Below are positions 51,263 to 59,586 of a DNA stretch of 64,000 nt, piece after piece. This DNA is from Tranquillimonas sp964472855 (GTDB lineage: Bacteria > Pseudomonadota > Alphaproteobacteria > Rhodobacterales > Rhodobacteraceae). The position numbers and the translations under genes were made by a program. How positions within the stretch are numbered: position 1 is the stretch's first letter; every line of letters begins with the position of its first letter. Below the pieces are notes generated by a model. It was given only the letters and a program-made list of their open reading frames with translations, was not told the DNA's origin and did not search any database. Location: NCBI GenBank assembly GCA_964472855.1, contig CAYYMJ010000005.1:16797-80796 (forward strand). Reading direction: 5' to 3'.

Positions 51263-51920
51263 CGACCTGAACAACAGCGTCGTCCATCTGCGCGACGTCT
51301 TCGACGTGGAACATCTGGTCTATCACTCGGTCAACCCGGCCGGCGGCCAATATGCGGCGCTGACCTACGCGCCCGACTGGGTCGAACGCTATGTCGCCGA
51401 AGACTATGAACGTATCGACCCGGTGGTTCAGGGCTGCTTTCGCCGCTTTCGCCCGGTCGACTGGAAACAGCTGGACTGGACCGGCAAACCCGTCCGCAAT
51501 TTCCTGGCCGAGGCCATCGACGCCGGTGTCGGCAACCAGGGCTTCTCGGTGCCCATCCGCGGACCCGTGGGCCAGTTCGCCCTGTTCACGGTCAACGATC
51601 GCGCCGACGATCGGCGTTGGCAGCAATTCACCAACGCCCGCCTGCCCGAACTGATCCTGCTGGCGCATTTCATCAACGAAAAGGCACTGGAAATCGAAGG
51701 CGCCACCGAAGAGGCGCGCCAGGCCAGCCTGTCCCCGCGCGAAGTTGACGCCCTGACGCTGCTGGCGCTGGGGCGCAGCCGGGCCCAGGCGGCGGACAAG
51801 CTGACAATCTCGGAACACACCTTGCGCGCCTATATCGAAAGCGCCCGCTTCAAACTGGGCGCCGCCAACACCACCCACGCCGTGGCCTGCGCGCTGCCCC
51901 GGGGCCTCGTCATGCTCTGA
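51207..51920 (+). CDS. LuxR family autoinducer-binding transcriptional regulator
   Basis: A 237-residue quorum-sensing regulator. The autoinducer-binding domain covers about residues 15-160 (YAALTYAPDWVERYVAEDYERID with the conserved W-Y-D pattern) and the C-terminal HTH spans about 172-237 (LSPREVDALTLLALGRSRAQ, SEHTLRAYIESARFKLG). ATG at 51207 follows GCGAGGGG. Its 3' part is repeated directly downstream. Partner synthase luxI is 720 bases on. Confidence 0.93.
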   Translation: MANRLESALETVSSAVTLDDLNNSVVHLRDVFDVEHLVYHSVNPAGGQYAALTYAPDWVERYVAEDYERIDPVVQGCFRRFRPVDWKQLDWTGKPVRNFLAEAIDAGVGNQGFSVPIRGPVGQFALFTVNDRADDRRWQQFTNARLPELILLAHFINEKALEIEGATEEARQASLSPREVDALTLLALGRSRAQAADKLTISEHTLRAYIESARFKLGAANTTHAVACALPRGLVML

Positions 51921-52212
51921 CCCGCCGGCCGGCACGCCCGTGCCCACCATCGCACCCCGCTGGCGCCACCAATCCCACACCCAATTCGCGCCCACCCTCC
52001 TGCTACCAAGCCAGCCTGTCCCCGCGCGAAGTTGACGCCCTGACGCTGCTGGCGCTGGGGCGCAGCCGGGCCCAGGCGGCGGACAAGCTGACAATCTCGG
52101 AACACACCTTGCGCGCCTATATCGAAAGCGCCCGCTTCAAACTGGGCGCCGCCAACACCACCCACGCCGTGGCCTGCGCGCTGCCCCGGGGCCTCGTCAT
52201 GCTCTGACCCGC
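51723..52212 (+). repeat. Direct repeat of the luxR 3' end
   Basis: 51723-51925 and 52010-52212 are identical over 203 bases by eye; the offset is 287. The copy contains the last 65 codons plus stop of luxR (DNA-binding domain only), starting abruptly with no start codon. The second copy runs straight into the assembly gap, so the number of copies is unknown. Confidence 0.9.
52010..52207 (+). pseudogene. Truncated luxR copy (HTH domain only)
   Basis: 65 codons plus stop, identical to the C-terminal HTH of the intact luxR, in frame and ending TGA at 52205-52207. The autoinducer domain and start are missing. It could be a duplication remnant or an assembly error at the edge of the gap. Confidence 0.75.
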
Positions 52213-52312
52213 NNNNNNNNNNNNNNNNNNNNNNNNNNNNNNNNNNNNNNNNNNNNNNNNNNNNNNNNNNNNNNNNNNNNNNNNNNNNNNNNNNNNNNNN
52301 NNNNNNNNNNNN
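52213..52312. other. Assembly gap (100 N) inside the luxR repeat array
   Basis: Exactly 100 undetermined bases. Flanked on the left by a luxR 3' repeat copy and on the right by the diverged end of another, so the gap most likely hides at least one more luxR-like gene. Confidence 0.97.
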
Positions 52313-52351
52313 GTGGCCTGCGCACTGACCCGGGGCCTCGTCGTGCTCTGA
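52313..52351 (+). CDS. 3' end of a second, diverged luxR gene (5' part in gap)
   Basis: Twelve codons and a stop, V-A-C-A-L-T-R-G-L-V-V-L, against V-A-C-A-L-P-R-G-L-V-M-L in the intact luxR. The downstream spacer (52352-52440) also aligns with that of luxR 1 (51921-52009) but with many changes. Because it is diverged, it is a real paralogue, not an assembly copy. Confidence 0.7.
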   Translation: MACALTRGLVVL

Positions 52352-52462
52352 CCCGTCGGCCAGCACGCCCGTGCCAACCGTCGCACCCCGCTGTCGCAAC
52401 CCAACCGACACCCGAAATCGCGCCCACCCTGCTGGCCCGGCGGCCGGCGCTACTTCTGTCGT

Positions 52463-52519
52463 GAAATATCCCGGGGGGTCCGCGGGCGCCCCGCGCCCGT
52501 GGGCGGGGGCAGCGCCCCC
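52463..52519. repeat. Dispersed GC-rich repeat, copy D
   Basis: GAAATATCCCGGGGGG (52463-52478) and GGGGGCAGCGCCCCC (52505-52519), same orientation as copy B. Between them is the GC-rich inverted sequence GGGCGCC-CCGC-GCCC. It lies between the luxR array and luxI. Confidence 0.7.
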
Positions 52520-52616
52520 TCTTCGGGCGACGCGTCTTCGCGGCGCAATTCCTGACCCAATCATGAACGCCCCGTACGTGCCCACAGCGCGCGCTCAACA
52601 GTGCCGGGGGCATTCC

Positions 52617-52635
52617 GACCTTGTCCAAAAAGGTC
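52617..52635 (+). promoter_or_regulatory. Hairpin covering the luxI ribosome binding site
   Basis: GACCTT (52617-52622) is the reverse complement of AAGGTC (52630-52635), with a 7-base loop. The right arm includes the AAGG that serves luxI (ATG 52642). The 19-bp dyad could sequester the ribosome site or be a lux-box-like element; the sequence alone does not decide. Confidence 0.45.
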
Positions 52636-52641
52636 CGAACC

Positions 52642-53265
52642 ATGATCCGATACCGCAGCGGCGCCCAACTGGCCCACAACCCCCGCCTGAGACATGACAT
52701 GCACCGCGACCGCACCCGCCAGTTCCACGACCGGCTGGGCTGGCGCGTGCATGTCGACGCCACCGGCTGCGAGGTCGACCAATATGATCTTGCCGACACG
52801 CTTTATGTCTTGTGTCTGTCGCGCGCCGGTCACCACCTTGGATCGCTCAGGCTGATGCCCACCTGCGGACCGACCATGATCAACGACCATTTCGCCGCGC
52901 TGTTGCCCGCGGGCCCTGTTCATCAGCCCGACACATGGGAATGCACGCGCTTCTGCGTGGCCCCCGACGCCCCCGAGTGGGTCGCCGCGGCGCTGTTGCT
53001 GGGCGGGCTCGAGGCCGGGCTGGCCCTGGGCGCGGGCCGCATTCTCGGGGTTTTCGCCCTGCCGATGCTGCGTATCTACGGCCGGCTGGGCTGGCCGCCG
53101 GTCGAGCTTGGTCGCGAAGGCCGTGGCCGGTCCGGCCTTGCCACGGGCGCGTGGCTGGTCACCCCCGACCGCCGTCAGCCCCTTGCGGAAAAATCCGGCC
53201 TCGACTGGCCGACCGTGGCCGATGCCGCGCGGGAATTGCAGGCCCGCGCCTTGCTGGTGGCGTGA
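52642..53265 (+). CDS. luxI: Acyl-homoserine lactone synthase
   Basis: Makes acyl-homoserine lactone from SAM and acyl-ACP. The 207-residue protein has the LuxI invariant residues: Arg near 24-27 (RTRQFHDRLGW), Asp/Asp around DQYD-LADT, and WECTRFCV-type segment near 93-100 with Arg. ATG at 52642 follows AAAGGTC; a TTG seven codons earlier is weaker. It is the cognate of the upstream LuxR. The chain length of the product is not predictable. Confidence 0.92.
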   Translation: MIRYRSGAQLAHNPRLRHDMHRDRTRQFHDRLGWRVHVDATGCEVDQYDLADTLYVLCLSRAGHHLGSLRLMPTCGPTMINDHFAALLPAGPVHQPDTWECTRFCVAPDAPEWVAAALLLGGLEAGLALGAGRILGVFALPMLRIYGRLGWPPVELGREGRGRSGLATGAWLVTPDRRQPLAEKSGLDWPTVADAARELQARALLVA

Positions 53266-53272
53266 GGCCGCT

Positions 53273-53290
53273 GGCCCCGCCGGCGGGGCC
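53273..53290. terminator. Perfect 18-bp palindrome after luxI
   Basis: GGCCCCGCCGGCGGGGCC lies 8 bases past the luxI stop and 20 before the helicase start. A perfect GC palindrome could act as a terminator core, but no T-tract follows. Confidence 0.45.
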
Positions 53291-53309
53291 GCGATAGGGT
53301 CGTGCGGCA

Positions 53310-54881
53310 ATGGCTGCGCGCGCCGATCTCTCACTGCCCCTGTCCGACGACCAGGCCGAAGCCTTTGACGCGGTGGCCGAACTTCTGCGCGCGGCCGGGG
53401 TAGACCTGGTCGACGAAACGCTGGCCCCGCCGGCGGCTGGCAAGGCGCGGGTGCTGGCCATCATCGGCAAGGCGGGCTCGGGCAAGACATTGCTTCTGGC
53501 CCGGCTCTACCACGCGCTGGCCGCGGCCGGGGTCGACACGGTTTCCGGCGACTGGGAAGGCCGCAAGCGCCCCGATCGCCGCACGCTGGCCATCCTTGCG
53601 CCCACCAACAAGGCCGCCAGCGTCCTGCGCGGTCAGGGCGTGCCGGCCACCACCATCCACCGGATCATCTATACGCCGGTTTACGACCCGGAATATGAAC
53701 GCATCGCCGAATGGCTGGCCGGCAATGGCGACCGCCCCGAAATCGAGGGGCTGACCGACGCCGCGCTTGACCGGGCGTGGGCCTTTTACCGCGCCCACAG
53801 CTCGATCCCCGGCGCCCTGGCCGCGGCCGGGCTGAAGGGCTCTGACTTCATCACCGGCTGGAAACGCCGTGACGAGCCGCTGGACATCGGCTTTGTCGAC
53901 GAAAGCTCGATGCTGGACGAACGCCAGTTCGAGGACCTGAAAGAGATCTTCCCGACCCTTGTGCTGTTCGGCGATCCGGCCCAGTTGCCGCCGGTCAACG
54001 GCAAGGGCGAGATGATGTTTCAGAAGCTGCCGGCCCCGGCTGTTCTGTCGCTCGAGCGCATTCACCGCCAAAGCGCCGACAGCCCCATTCTCGACCTCGC
54101 CCACGCATTGGCCGACCCGGCGATGAGCTTTGAGGATTTCGAGGCGCGCGTGACCAGACTGGCCGACACCGACCCGCGGATCGAGATCGGCCGGCGGGTG
54201 TCGTCGGATCTGATGGCACGCTCGCCGGTGCTGGTCTGGCGCAATGTCACCCGGGTGCGGCTGATCCAGGCGTTTCGCACGGCCCATGCCGCGCCGACCG
54301 ACGCGCTGTTGCCGGGCGAGCCGCTGATCTGCGACGGCATCGAACTGCCGGTCAAGCATCGCAAGAAGCGCATCGATCTGGAAGCGCGGGGCCTGATCAA
54401 GGGGGCGCAGGTCATCTATCTGGGGCAGGGGCGACGGCCGGGGTTTTCGCGCCTGCATGTGATCGGGGCCGAGCAGCCGCAGGTCAGCGCGGCGTCGATC
54501 GTCAAGATCGAGATCCCCGACGAGGAAGAACCGTTCATTCCCTTCGCTGCCAACATGGGTGCCACATTTCTGCATGGCGCCGCCGTGACCATTCACAAGG
54601 CCCAGGGCTCGCAATGGCCGGTGGTGCAGGTGTTCGCGCCCGACCTGTGGGCCGCTGCGCGCACTGGCCGCAGCGAGGCCGGCGTGCCGCTGTGGAAGCG
54701 GCTGGCCTATGTGGCGATCACACGCGCGCAGGACCGGCTGGTGTGGGTTGTGCGCAACCGGCTGGCCCGGCCGGCGACGCTGTTGGGCACGTCCGACTTG
54801 GAAAACCGGCCGGCGGTTCTGGAACTGTCGCCCGACGAGCCTGCGGCCGCCGCTGGGGGCGACGCGCTCAGGTCCGAATAA
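53310..54881 (+). CDS. ATP-dependent DNA helicase, RecD/UvrD-like
   Basis: A 523-residue SF1 helicase. Walker A GKAGSGKT (about 53-60), a Walker B VDESSM, motif GDPAQLPPVNGKGE (III), motif V/VI TIHKAQGSQWPVVQV and AYVAITRAQDRLVWV. The C-terminal region is UvrD_C_2-like. Found as a conserved single gene in alphaproteobacteria; no other RecBCD gene is adjacent. Its stop overlaps the convergent TIGR02186 gene by 14 bases. Confidence 0.88.
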   Translation: MAARADLSLPLSDDQAEAFDAVAELLRAAGVDLVDETLAPPAAGKARVLAIIGKAGSGKTLLLARLYHALAAAGVDTVSGDWEGRKRPDRRTLAILAPTNKAASVLRGQGVPATTIHRIIYTPVYDPEYERIAEWLAGNGDRPEIEGLTDAALDRAWAFYRAHSSIPGALAAAGLKGSDFITGWKRRDEPLDIGFVDESSMLDERQFEDLKEIFPTLVLFGDPAQLPPVNGKGEMMFQKLPAPAVLSLERIHRQSADSPILDLAHALADPAMSFEDFEARVTRLADTDPRIEIGRRVSSDLMARSPVLVWRNVTRVRLIQAFRTAHAAPTDALLPGEPLICDGIELPVKHRKKRIDLEARGLIKGAQVIYLGQGRRPGFSRLHVIGAEQPQVSAASIVKIEIPDEEEPFIPFAANMGATFLHGAAVTIHKAQGSQWPVVQVFAPDLWAAARTGRSEAGVPLWKRLAYVAITRAQDRLVWVVRNRLARPATLLGTSDLENRPAVLELSPDEPAAAAGGDALRSE

Positions 54882-55620
54882 GGCGGAACACGGCCGAGGC
54901 GCCCCAGCCGGCCGCGATGGCGATGGCCAGCGACAACAGGCCATAGATCAGCGGGCGCTGGCGCGACAGGTTGAACAGGAACCGCTCCAGCCCGACCTTG
55001 CGCACGTCGATGCCGGTCTCATAGTCGGCAATGATCTCGCCGCCCCGGGCCAGGAAGATGCGGGTCGCATAATCGCCCTCGACCAGGTTCGATGGCAGGG
55101 CAATACGGGTCTGGAACAGCGTGTCGTCGGTTACCTCGACCGCGTTTTCCAGTTGCTGGTAAAGGTCGGCCTCGCCTCGGATACGGATAAGCGCCTGCGA
55201 GAACGAGGCCGAATCGCGCACGTCCGGCGGCAAATTGACCACGCCAACCGCGTTATGCACCGAGATGGCGTTTTCCAGGTCGGCCACCAGGCTGACCGTT
55301 TCGGCAAGATCGCCCGAACTGGCCACCGCGTAAAAGCTGGGCGCCGCCACGATGTCGACAGCGTCCTTGTTGATCCACAGGCCCAGGATACGCTCTTTCC
55401 GGCGCACGGTGACGGTTTGTTCGGGGCCTTCGACGGTGATGATCACGTCCAGCCGCCCTTCGGGCACCGGGGCCTCGCGTTTGACGGCGCCAAAGATCAG
55501 AATCTCGGACCCGTCGAAATTCGCCGTGATCGACACGCGGTTCTGGCTTAGCCCGGCCACCACCTCTTCGCTGTGGGCGGGCAGGGCCAGCAAGACGAAG
55601 ATCAGGATCAGTCGCAGCAT
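54868..55620 (-). CDS. TIGR02186 family membrane-anchored protein
   Basis: A 250-residue protein with a signal peptide (MLRLILIFVLLALPAHSEE) and a C-terminal transmembrane helix (LIYGLLSLAIAIAAGWGASA). The middle is a beta-rich extracytoplasmic domain. The family is found next to TauE-type permeases, as here: its ATG (55620) overlaps the permease stop (TGATG). Function unknown, presumably a partner of the permease. Confidence 0.85.
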   Translation of the reverse strand: MLRLILIFVLLALPAHSEEVVAGLSQNRVSITANFDGSEILIFGAVKREAPVPEGRLDVIITVEGPEQTVTVRRKERILGLWINKDAVDIVAAPSFYAVASSGDLAETVSLVADLENAISVHNAVGVVNLPPDVRDSASFSQALIRIRGEADLYQQLENAVEVTDDTLFQTRIALPSNLVEGDYATRIFLARGGEIIADYETGIDVRKVGLERFLFNLSRQRPLIYGLLSLAIAIAAGWGASAVFRLIRT

Positions 55621-56540
55621 CAATGCCCCCCCGCCGAAGCGCCGATAGAATACAGTTCGGACGGCTGCACAAGCAGGTCGAACGCCAGCTTGCCACAGAC
55701 CAGCATGACCATCCCGGCCAGAAGAATGCGCAGTTGTTCCGCCTTGAGATAAACCCCGATCCGCGCGCCGATCTGCGCGCCGATCACCCCGCCGATCAGC
55801 AGCAGCACCGCCAGCGCCATGTCGACGGTAAAGTTGGTGGTGGCGTGCAGAAGCGTGGTGAAGGCGGTGACAAAGATGATCTGGAACAACGAGGTTCCGA
55901 CGACCACCTTGGTCGGCATGCCCAGCAGATAGATCATCGCCGGCACCATGACAAAGCCGCCGCCGACCCCCATGATCGCCGACAGGATGCCGACGAAGAC
56001 GCCGACGATCAGCGGCGGGATCACCGAGATATAAAGCCCCGAGGTGCGAAAGCGCATCTTCCCGGGCAGCGCGTGCACCCAGTTGTGCTTGTGCCGCTTG
56101 GGCGCCGCGCGCCCGGCCCGCGATTTGCGGATCGCGTTCAGGCTTTCCACGAACATCAGCGACCCGATGACGCCCAGGAAAACCACATAGGACAGCCGGA
56201 TCAGCAGGTCGACCTGCCCGATGGATTTGAGCGCGTTGAAGATGACCACACCCAGTGCTGCGCCCACCAGTCCGCCGGCCATAAGGACCCCGCCCATCCG
56301 GAAATCGACCGTCTTGCGCTTGAGATGGGCCAGCACGCCGGAGAATGACGATGCGACGATCTGGTTGGCCTCGGTCGCCACAGCGACCGGCGGCGGGATG
56401 CCGATCATGAACAGCAGCGGCGTCATCAGAAAACCGCCGCCCACCCCGAACATGCCCGACAGGATTCCCACAAGTCCGCCAAGACCCAGCAGCAAGAACG
56501 CATTAACCGAGACCTCAGCGATGGGTAGATAGATCTGCAT
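55620..56540 (-). CDS. TauE/SafE family permease 1 (tandem paralogue)
   Basis: A 306-residue exporter-family membrane protein with about eight helices. It has two internal repeats signed by GVGGGFLMTPLLFMIGIPP and GVGGGFVMVPAMIYLLGMP. The start at 56540 gives MQIYLPIAEVSVN, the same as its paralogue. It is nearly the same as the next gene and overlaps TIGR02186. Substrate (sulfite, sulfonate or other anion) is not known. Confidence 0.88.
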   Translation of the reverse strand: MQIYLPIAEVSVNAFLLLGLGGLVGILSGMFGVGGGFLMTPLLFMIGIPPPVAVATEANQIVASSFSGVLAHLKRKTVDFRMGGVLMAGGLVGAALGVVIFNALKSIGQVDLLIRLSYVVFLGVIGSLMFVESLNAIRKSRAGRAAPKRHKHNWVHALPGKMRFRTSGLYISVIPPLIVGVFVGILSAIMGVGGGFVMVPAMIYLLGMPTKVVVGTSLFQIIFVTAFTTLLHATTNFTVDMALAVLLLIGGVIGAQIGARIGVYLKAEQLRILLAGMVMLVCGKLAFDLLVQPSELYSIGASAGGH

Positions 56541-56653
56541 TCGGAACAGCCTTGCGATTGGCGCCTCTTCAATCACACGATCACGCTTTTGACCAGTGGC
56601 GCGCCGGCGCATTTTCGGCGGCAACGCGGTGTGGGGCGTGGCCTCGCCCGGCC

Positions 56654-57574
56654 CTAGGGCCGAACGATTGCCACGGCGACCGAGTAGATCTCGGACGGTT
56701 CAACCAGCAGGTCGACCGCCAGCTTTGCGCACACGAGAATGACCAGCCCGGCCAGAAAGACCCGCAATTGCTCGGCCTTCAGATTGACCCCGATCCGCGC
56801 GCCGAACTGCGCGCCGACGACGCCGCCGAACAGCAGCAGCACCGCCAGCGGCATGTCGACGGTAAAGTTGGTGGTGGCGTGCAGAAGCGTGGTGAAGGTG
56901 GCGACGAAGATGATCTGGAACAGCGAGGTTCCAATCACCACCTTGGTCGGCATGCCCAGCAGATAGATCATCGCCGGCACCATGACAAAGCCGCCGCCGA
57001 CCCCCATGATCGCCGACAGGATGCCGACAAGAAATCCAACCAGAACCGGCGGCACGACCGAGATATAAAGCCCCGAGGTGCGGAACCGCATCTTGCCCGG
57101 CAGGGCATGCACCCAGTTGTGCTTGCGCCGTTTCGGCACCGCGCGCCCTGACCGCGCCTTGCGAATGGCGTTCAGGCTTTCCACGAACATCAGCGACCCG
57201 ATGATGCCAAGGAACACGACATAGGACAGCTGGATCAGCAGGTCGACCTGCCCCATGGATTTCAGCACGTTGAAGATGACGACGCCCAGCGCCGCACCCA
57301 CAAGGCCGCCGGCCAGCAGAACCCCGCCCATTCGAAAATCGACCGTCTTGCGTTTCACATGCGCCAGCACCCCGGAAATCGACGATGCGACGATCTGGTT
57401 GGCGCCCGTGGCGACGGCCACCGCCGGGGGGATGCCGATCATGAACAGCATCGGTGTCATCAGGAAACCGCCGCCAACCCCGAACATGCCCGACAACACG
57501 CCGACCAAAAGCCCGATGCCAAGCAGCAGCCCGCCGTTGACCGAGACTTCAGCGATGGGAAGGTAAATCTGCAT
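56654..57574 (-). CDS. TauE/SafE family permease 2 (tandem paralogue)
   Basis: 306 residues, the same length as permease 1, and MQIYLPIAEVSVNGGLLLGI at the start. Protein and DNA are very close to the neighbour, including a 92-base identical block (56937-57028 against 55903-55994). This is a tandem duplication, with the TIGR02186 gene accompanying only the downstream copy. A gap of 113 bases separates the two. Confidence 0.88.
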   Translation of the reverse strand: MQIYLPIAEVSVNGGLLLGIGLLVGVLSGMFGVGGGFLMTPMLFMIGIPPAVAVATGANQIVASSISGVLAHVKRKTVDFRMGGVLLAGGLVGAALGVVIFNVLKSMGQVDLLIQLSYVVFLGIIGSLMFVESLNAIRKARSGRAVPKRRKHNWVHALPGKMRFRTSGLYISVVPPVLVGFLVGILSAIMGVGGGFVMVPAMIYLLGMPTKVVIGTSLFQIIFVATFTTLLHATTNFTVDMPLAVLLLFGGVVGAQFGARIGVNLKAEQLRVFLAGLVILVCAKLAVDLLVEPSEIYSVAVAIVRP

Positions 57575-57737
57575 CCGGACAGCCTAGCAAAAAGCTCAGC
57601 GCTTCAAACACGCGATATCACGATTGGCCAGTGCCGGCGGCGCAATAATCCCACAAATTCGCGGCATCGCGGGCGCGCCCGGTGGGCTGTGCGTCAACGT
57701 GTCTCGGCGGTGGCCGTCGGACGGGCGGCGCGGGCGG

Positions 57738-58541
57738 TCACAGCGCGCCCACGGTGCGGCGCAGGATGCGTGCGACCTTGGCGGCGCCCAGCGGGGCCAT
57801 TTCCTTGGTGTGATCGTGGCTGATGGCCTCGCCGCTCAGCCCTGCTGCCATGTTTGTCACCGTCGACAGCGCCGCCGCCCGGAGGCCCAGAAACCGGGCA
57901 AGGATCACTTCGGGCACCGTCGACATGCCAACGGCATCGGCGCCCAGCCGGCGGATGGCGGCGATTTCGGCCGGGGTTTCAAACGACGGGCCCGAATACC
58001 AGGCATAGACGCCTTCGAACAGCGCGATGCCCTCGGCGGCGGCGGCGGCGCGCAGGGTGGCACGCATGCCGGGATCGTAGGCATCGACCATGGGCACAAA
58101 GCGGGCGTCGGTCGCCTCGCCGATCAGCGGGTTCAGGCCCGAGAAATTGATGTGGTCCGACAACAGCATCACGCTGCCGGTGGGCATTTCGGGGTCCAGC
58201 GACCCCGCGGCATTGGTGGCCAGCAGCGAGCCGGCCCCAAGTTCGCGCAACACTTCCAGCGGCAGGCGCATGGCGTCGGCGCGGCCGTGTTCGTAGTAAT
58301 GCGACCGGCCGCCGAATATGGCGACGCGGGTGCCTTCGAGGTCGCCGATGGTCAGCGCCGCCTTGTGGCCGGAAACCCCGGTGGCCGGAAAGCCCGGCAA
58401 CTGGCCATAGTCGATGGAAACGCCGTCGACCGCGTCGGCCAGCGCCGACAGCCCGGACCCCAGGATCAGCCCCAGTTGCGGCGGTTCGGCCCCGGCGCGG
58501 TCGCGGATGAATCGCGCCAGATCGTCAACGTTCCTTGACAT
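57738..58541 (-). CDS. Purine-nucleoside phosphorylase (PunA/XapA type)
   Basis: A 267-residue trimeric PNP that releases purine bases from inosine or guanosine. Motifs are LGLILGSGLSALAD, GGRSHYYEHG, LATNAAGSLDP and SGPSFETPAEI with base-binding GADAVGMSTVPE. ATG at 58541; it overlaps the ABC permease gene by 17 bases. It would degrade nucleosides imported by the adjacent ABC transporter. Confidence 0.92.
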   Translation of the reverse strand: MSRNVDDLARFIRDRAGAEPPQLGLILGSGLSALADAVDGVSIDYGQLPGFPATGVSGHKAALTIGDLEGTRVAIFGGRSHYYEHGRADAMRLPLEVLRELGAGSLLATNAAGSLDPEMPTGSVMLLSDHINFSGLNPLIGEATDARFVPMVDAYDPGMRATLRAAAAAEGIALFEGVYAWYSGPSFETPAEIAAIRRLGADAVGMSTVPEVILARFLGLRAAALSTVTNMAAGLSGEAISHDHTKEMAPLGAAKVARILRRTVGAL

Positions 58542-59523
58542 AGGCGGCGCCTCCGGCCCGCGGCGGGATCGCCTTGCCGACAAATCCGGCCAGGATGACG
58601 ACGGTCAGGATATAGGGCAGGGCCTGCATGAACTGGACCGGCACGATAAAGCCGCCAAGGTCGATGTTCTGGTAACGGTTTCCGACCGCTTCCAGCAGAC
58701 CGAACAGCAGGCAGGCCGACAGGGCATACCACGGGCGCCATTTGGCAAAGATCAGCGCCGCCAGCGCGATGAAACCGCGCCCGGCGGTCATTTCCTTCAC
58801 GAACCCGGCCGCCAGCCCGGTGCTGAGGTAAGCGCCGGCCAGCCCGCAAAGCATGCCGCAGATCAGCACCGCCGAATAGCGCATGCGCACGACCGAAATG
58901 CCGGCGGTGTCCACGGCGGCCGGGTTTTCACCCACCGCCCGCAACCGCAGCCCGAACCGGGTGCGAAACAGCACGAACCAGCTGAGCGGCACCGCCAGCA
59001 TCGCCAGATAGACCAGGAATGTGTGGCCCGAGATCATGTCCCAGTAGACCGCTGAAATGCCAACCGGGTCGGCGCCGCCTTCGCGCGCCGCGTCGAACCC
59101 GGCGCGCAGCGTTTCGGCGCCCGGCCATTCGATGGCGTTGAAACGGGCATCGCCGCTCAGCGCCGGTGTGCGTCCGCCCTGATGAAACCAGTCCTGAGCA
59201 ATCAGCACCGTCATCCCGGCGGCAAGGAAATTGATCGCGACGCCAGAAATCAGCTGGTCACCGCGGAAGGTGATCGAGGCGACGCCGTGGATCAGCGCGA
59301 ACACCATGCTGGCGGCAACGCCGGCCAACAGCCCGATCCAGACCGATCCGGTCGTTGCGGCGATGGCGGCGGAAAAGAACGCCGCCACCAGCATCTTGCC
59401 TTCCAGGCCGATGTCGAAAATGCCGGCGCGTTCGCTGAACAGCCCGGCTAGGCAGGCCAGCAGCAGCGGTGTCGCCAGCCGGATGGTGCTGTCGAGGATT
59501 TGGACGACGGTCATATAGTCCAT
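58525..59523 (-). CDS. Nucleoside ABC transporter permease 2
   Basis: A 332-residue membrane protein of the NupQ/YufQ type with about nine helices. LACLAGLFSERAGIFDIGLEGKMLVA is the typical entry, and the EAA-like loop lies near SVVRMRYSAVLICGMLCGLAG. It is the second permease in the operon. Confidence 0.9.
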   Translation of the reverse strand: MDYMTVVQILDSTIRLATPLLLACLAGLFSERAGIFDIGLEGKMLVAAFFSAAIAATTGSVWIGLLAGVAASMVFALIHGVASITFRGDQLISGVAINFLAAGMTVLIAQDWFHQGGRTPALSGDARFNAIEWPGAETLRAGFDAAREGGADPVGISAVYWDMISGHTFLVYLAMLAVPLSWFVLFRTRFGLRLRAVGENPAAVDTAGISVVRMRYSAVLICGMLCGLAGAYLSTGLAAGFVKEMTAGRGFIALAALIFAKWRPWYALSACLLFGLLEAVGNRYQNIDLGGFIVPVQFMQALPYILTVVILAGFVGKAIPPRAGGAAYVKER

Positions 59524-59586
59524 GGGTCAGCTCCTGTCCGTGACATCTTTGAGGGCGGTATCGGTCATGGGTATCGGTTCCATCCG

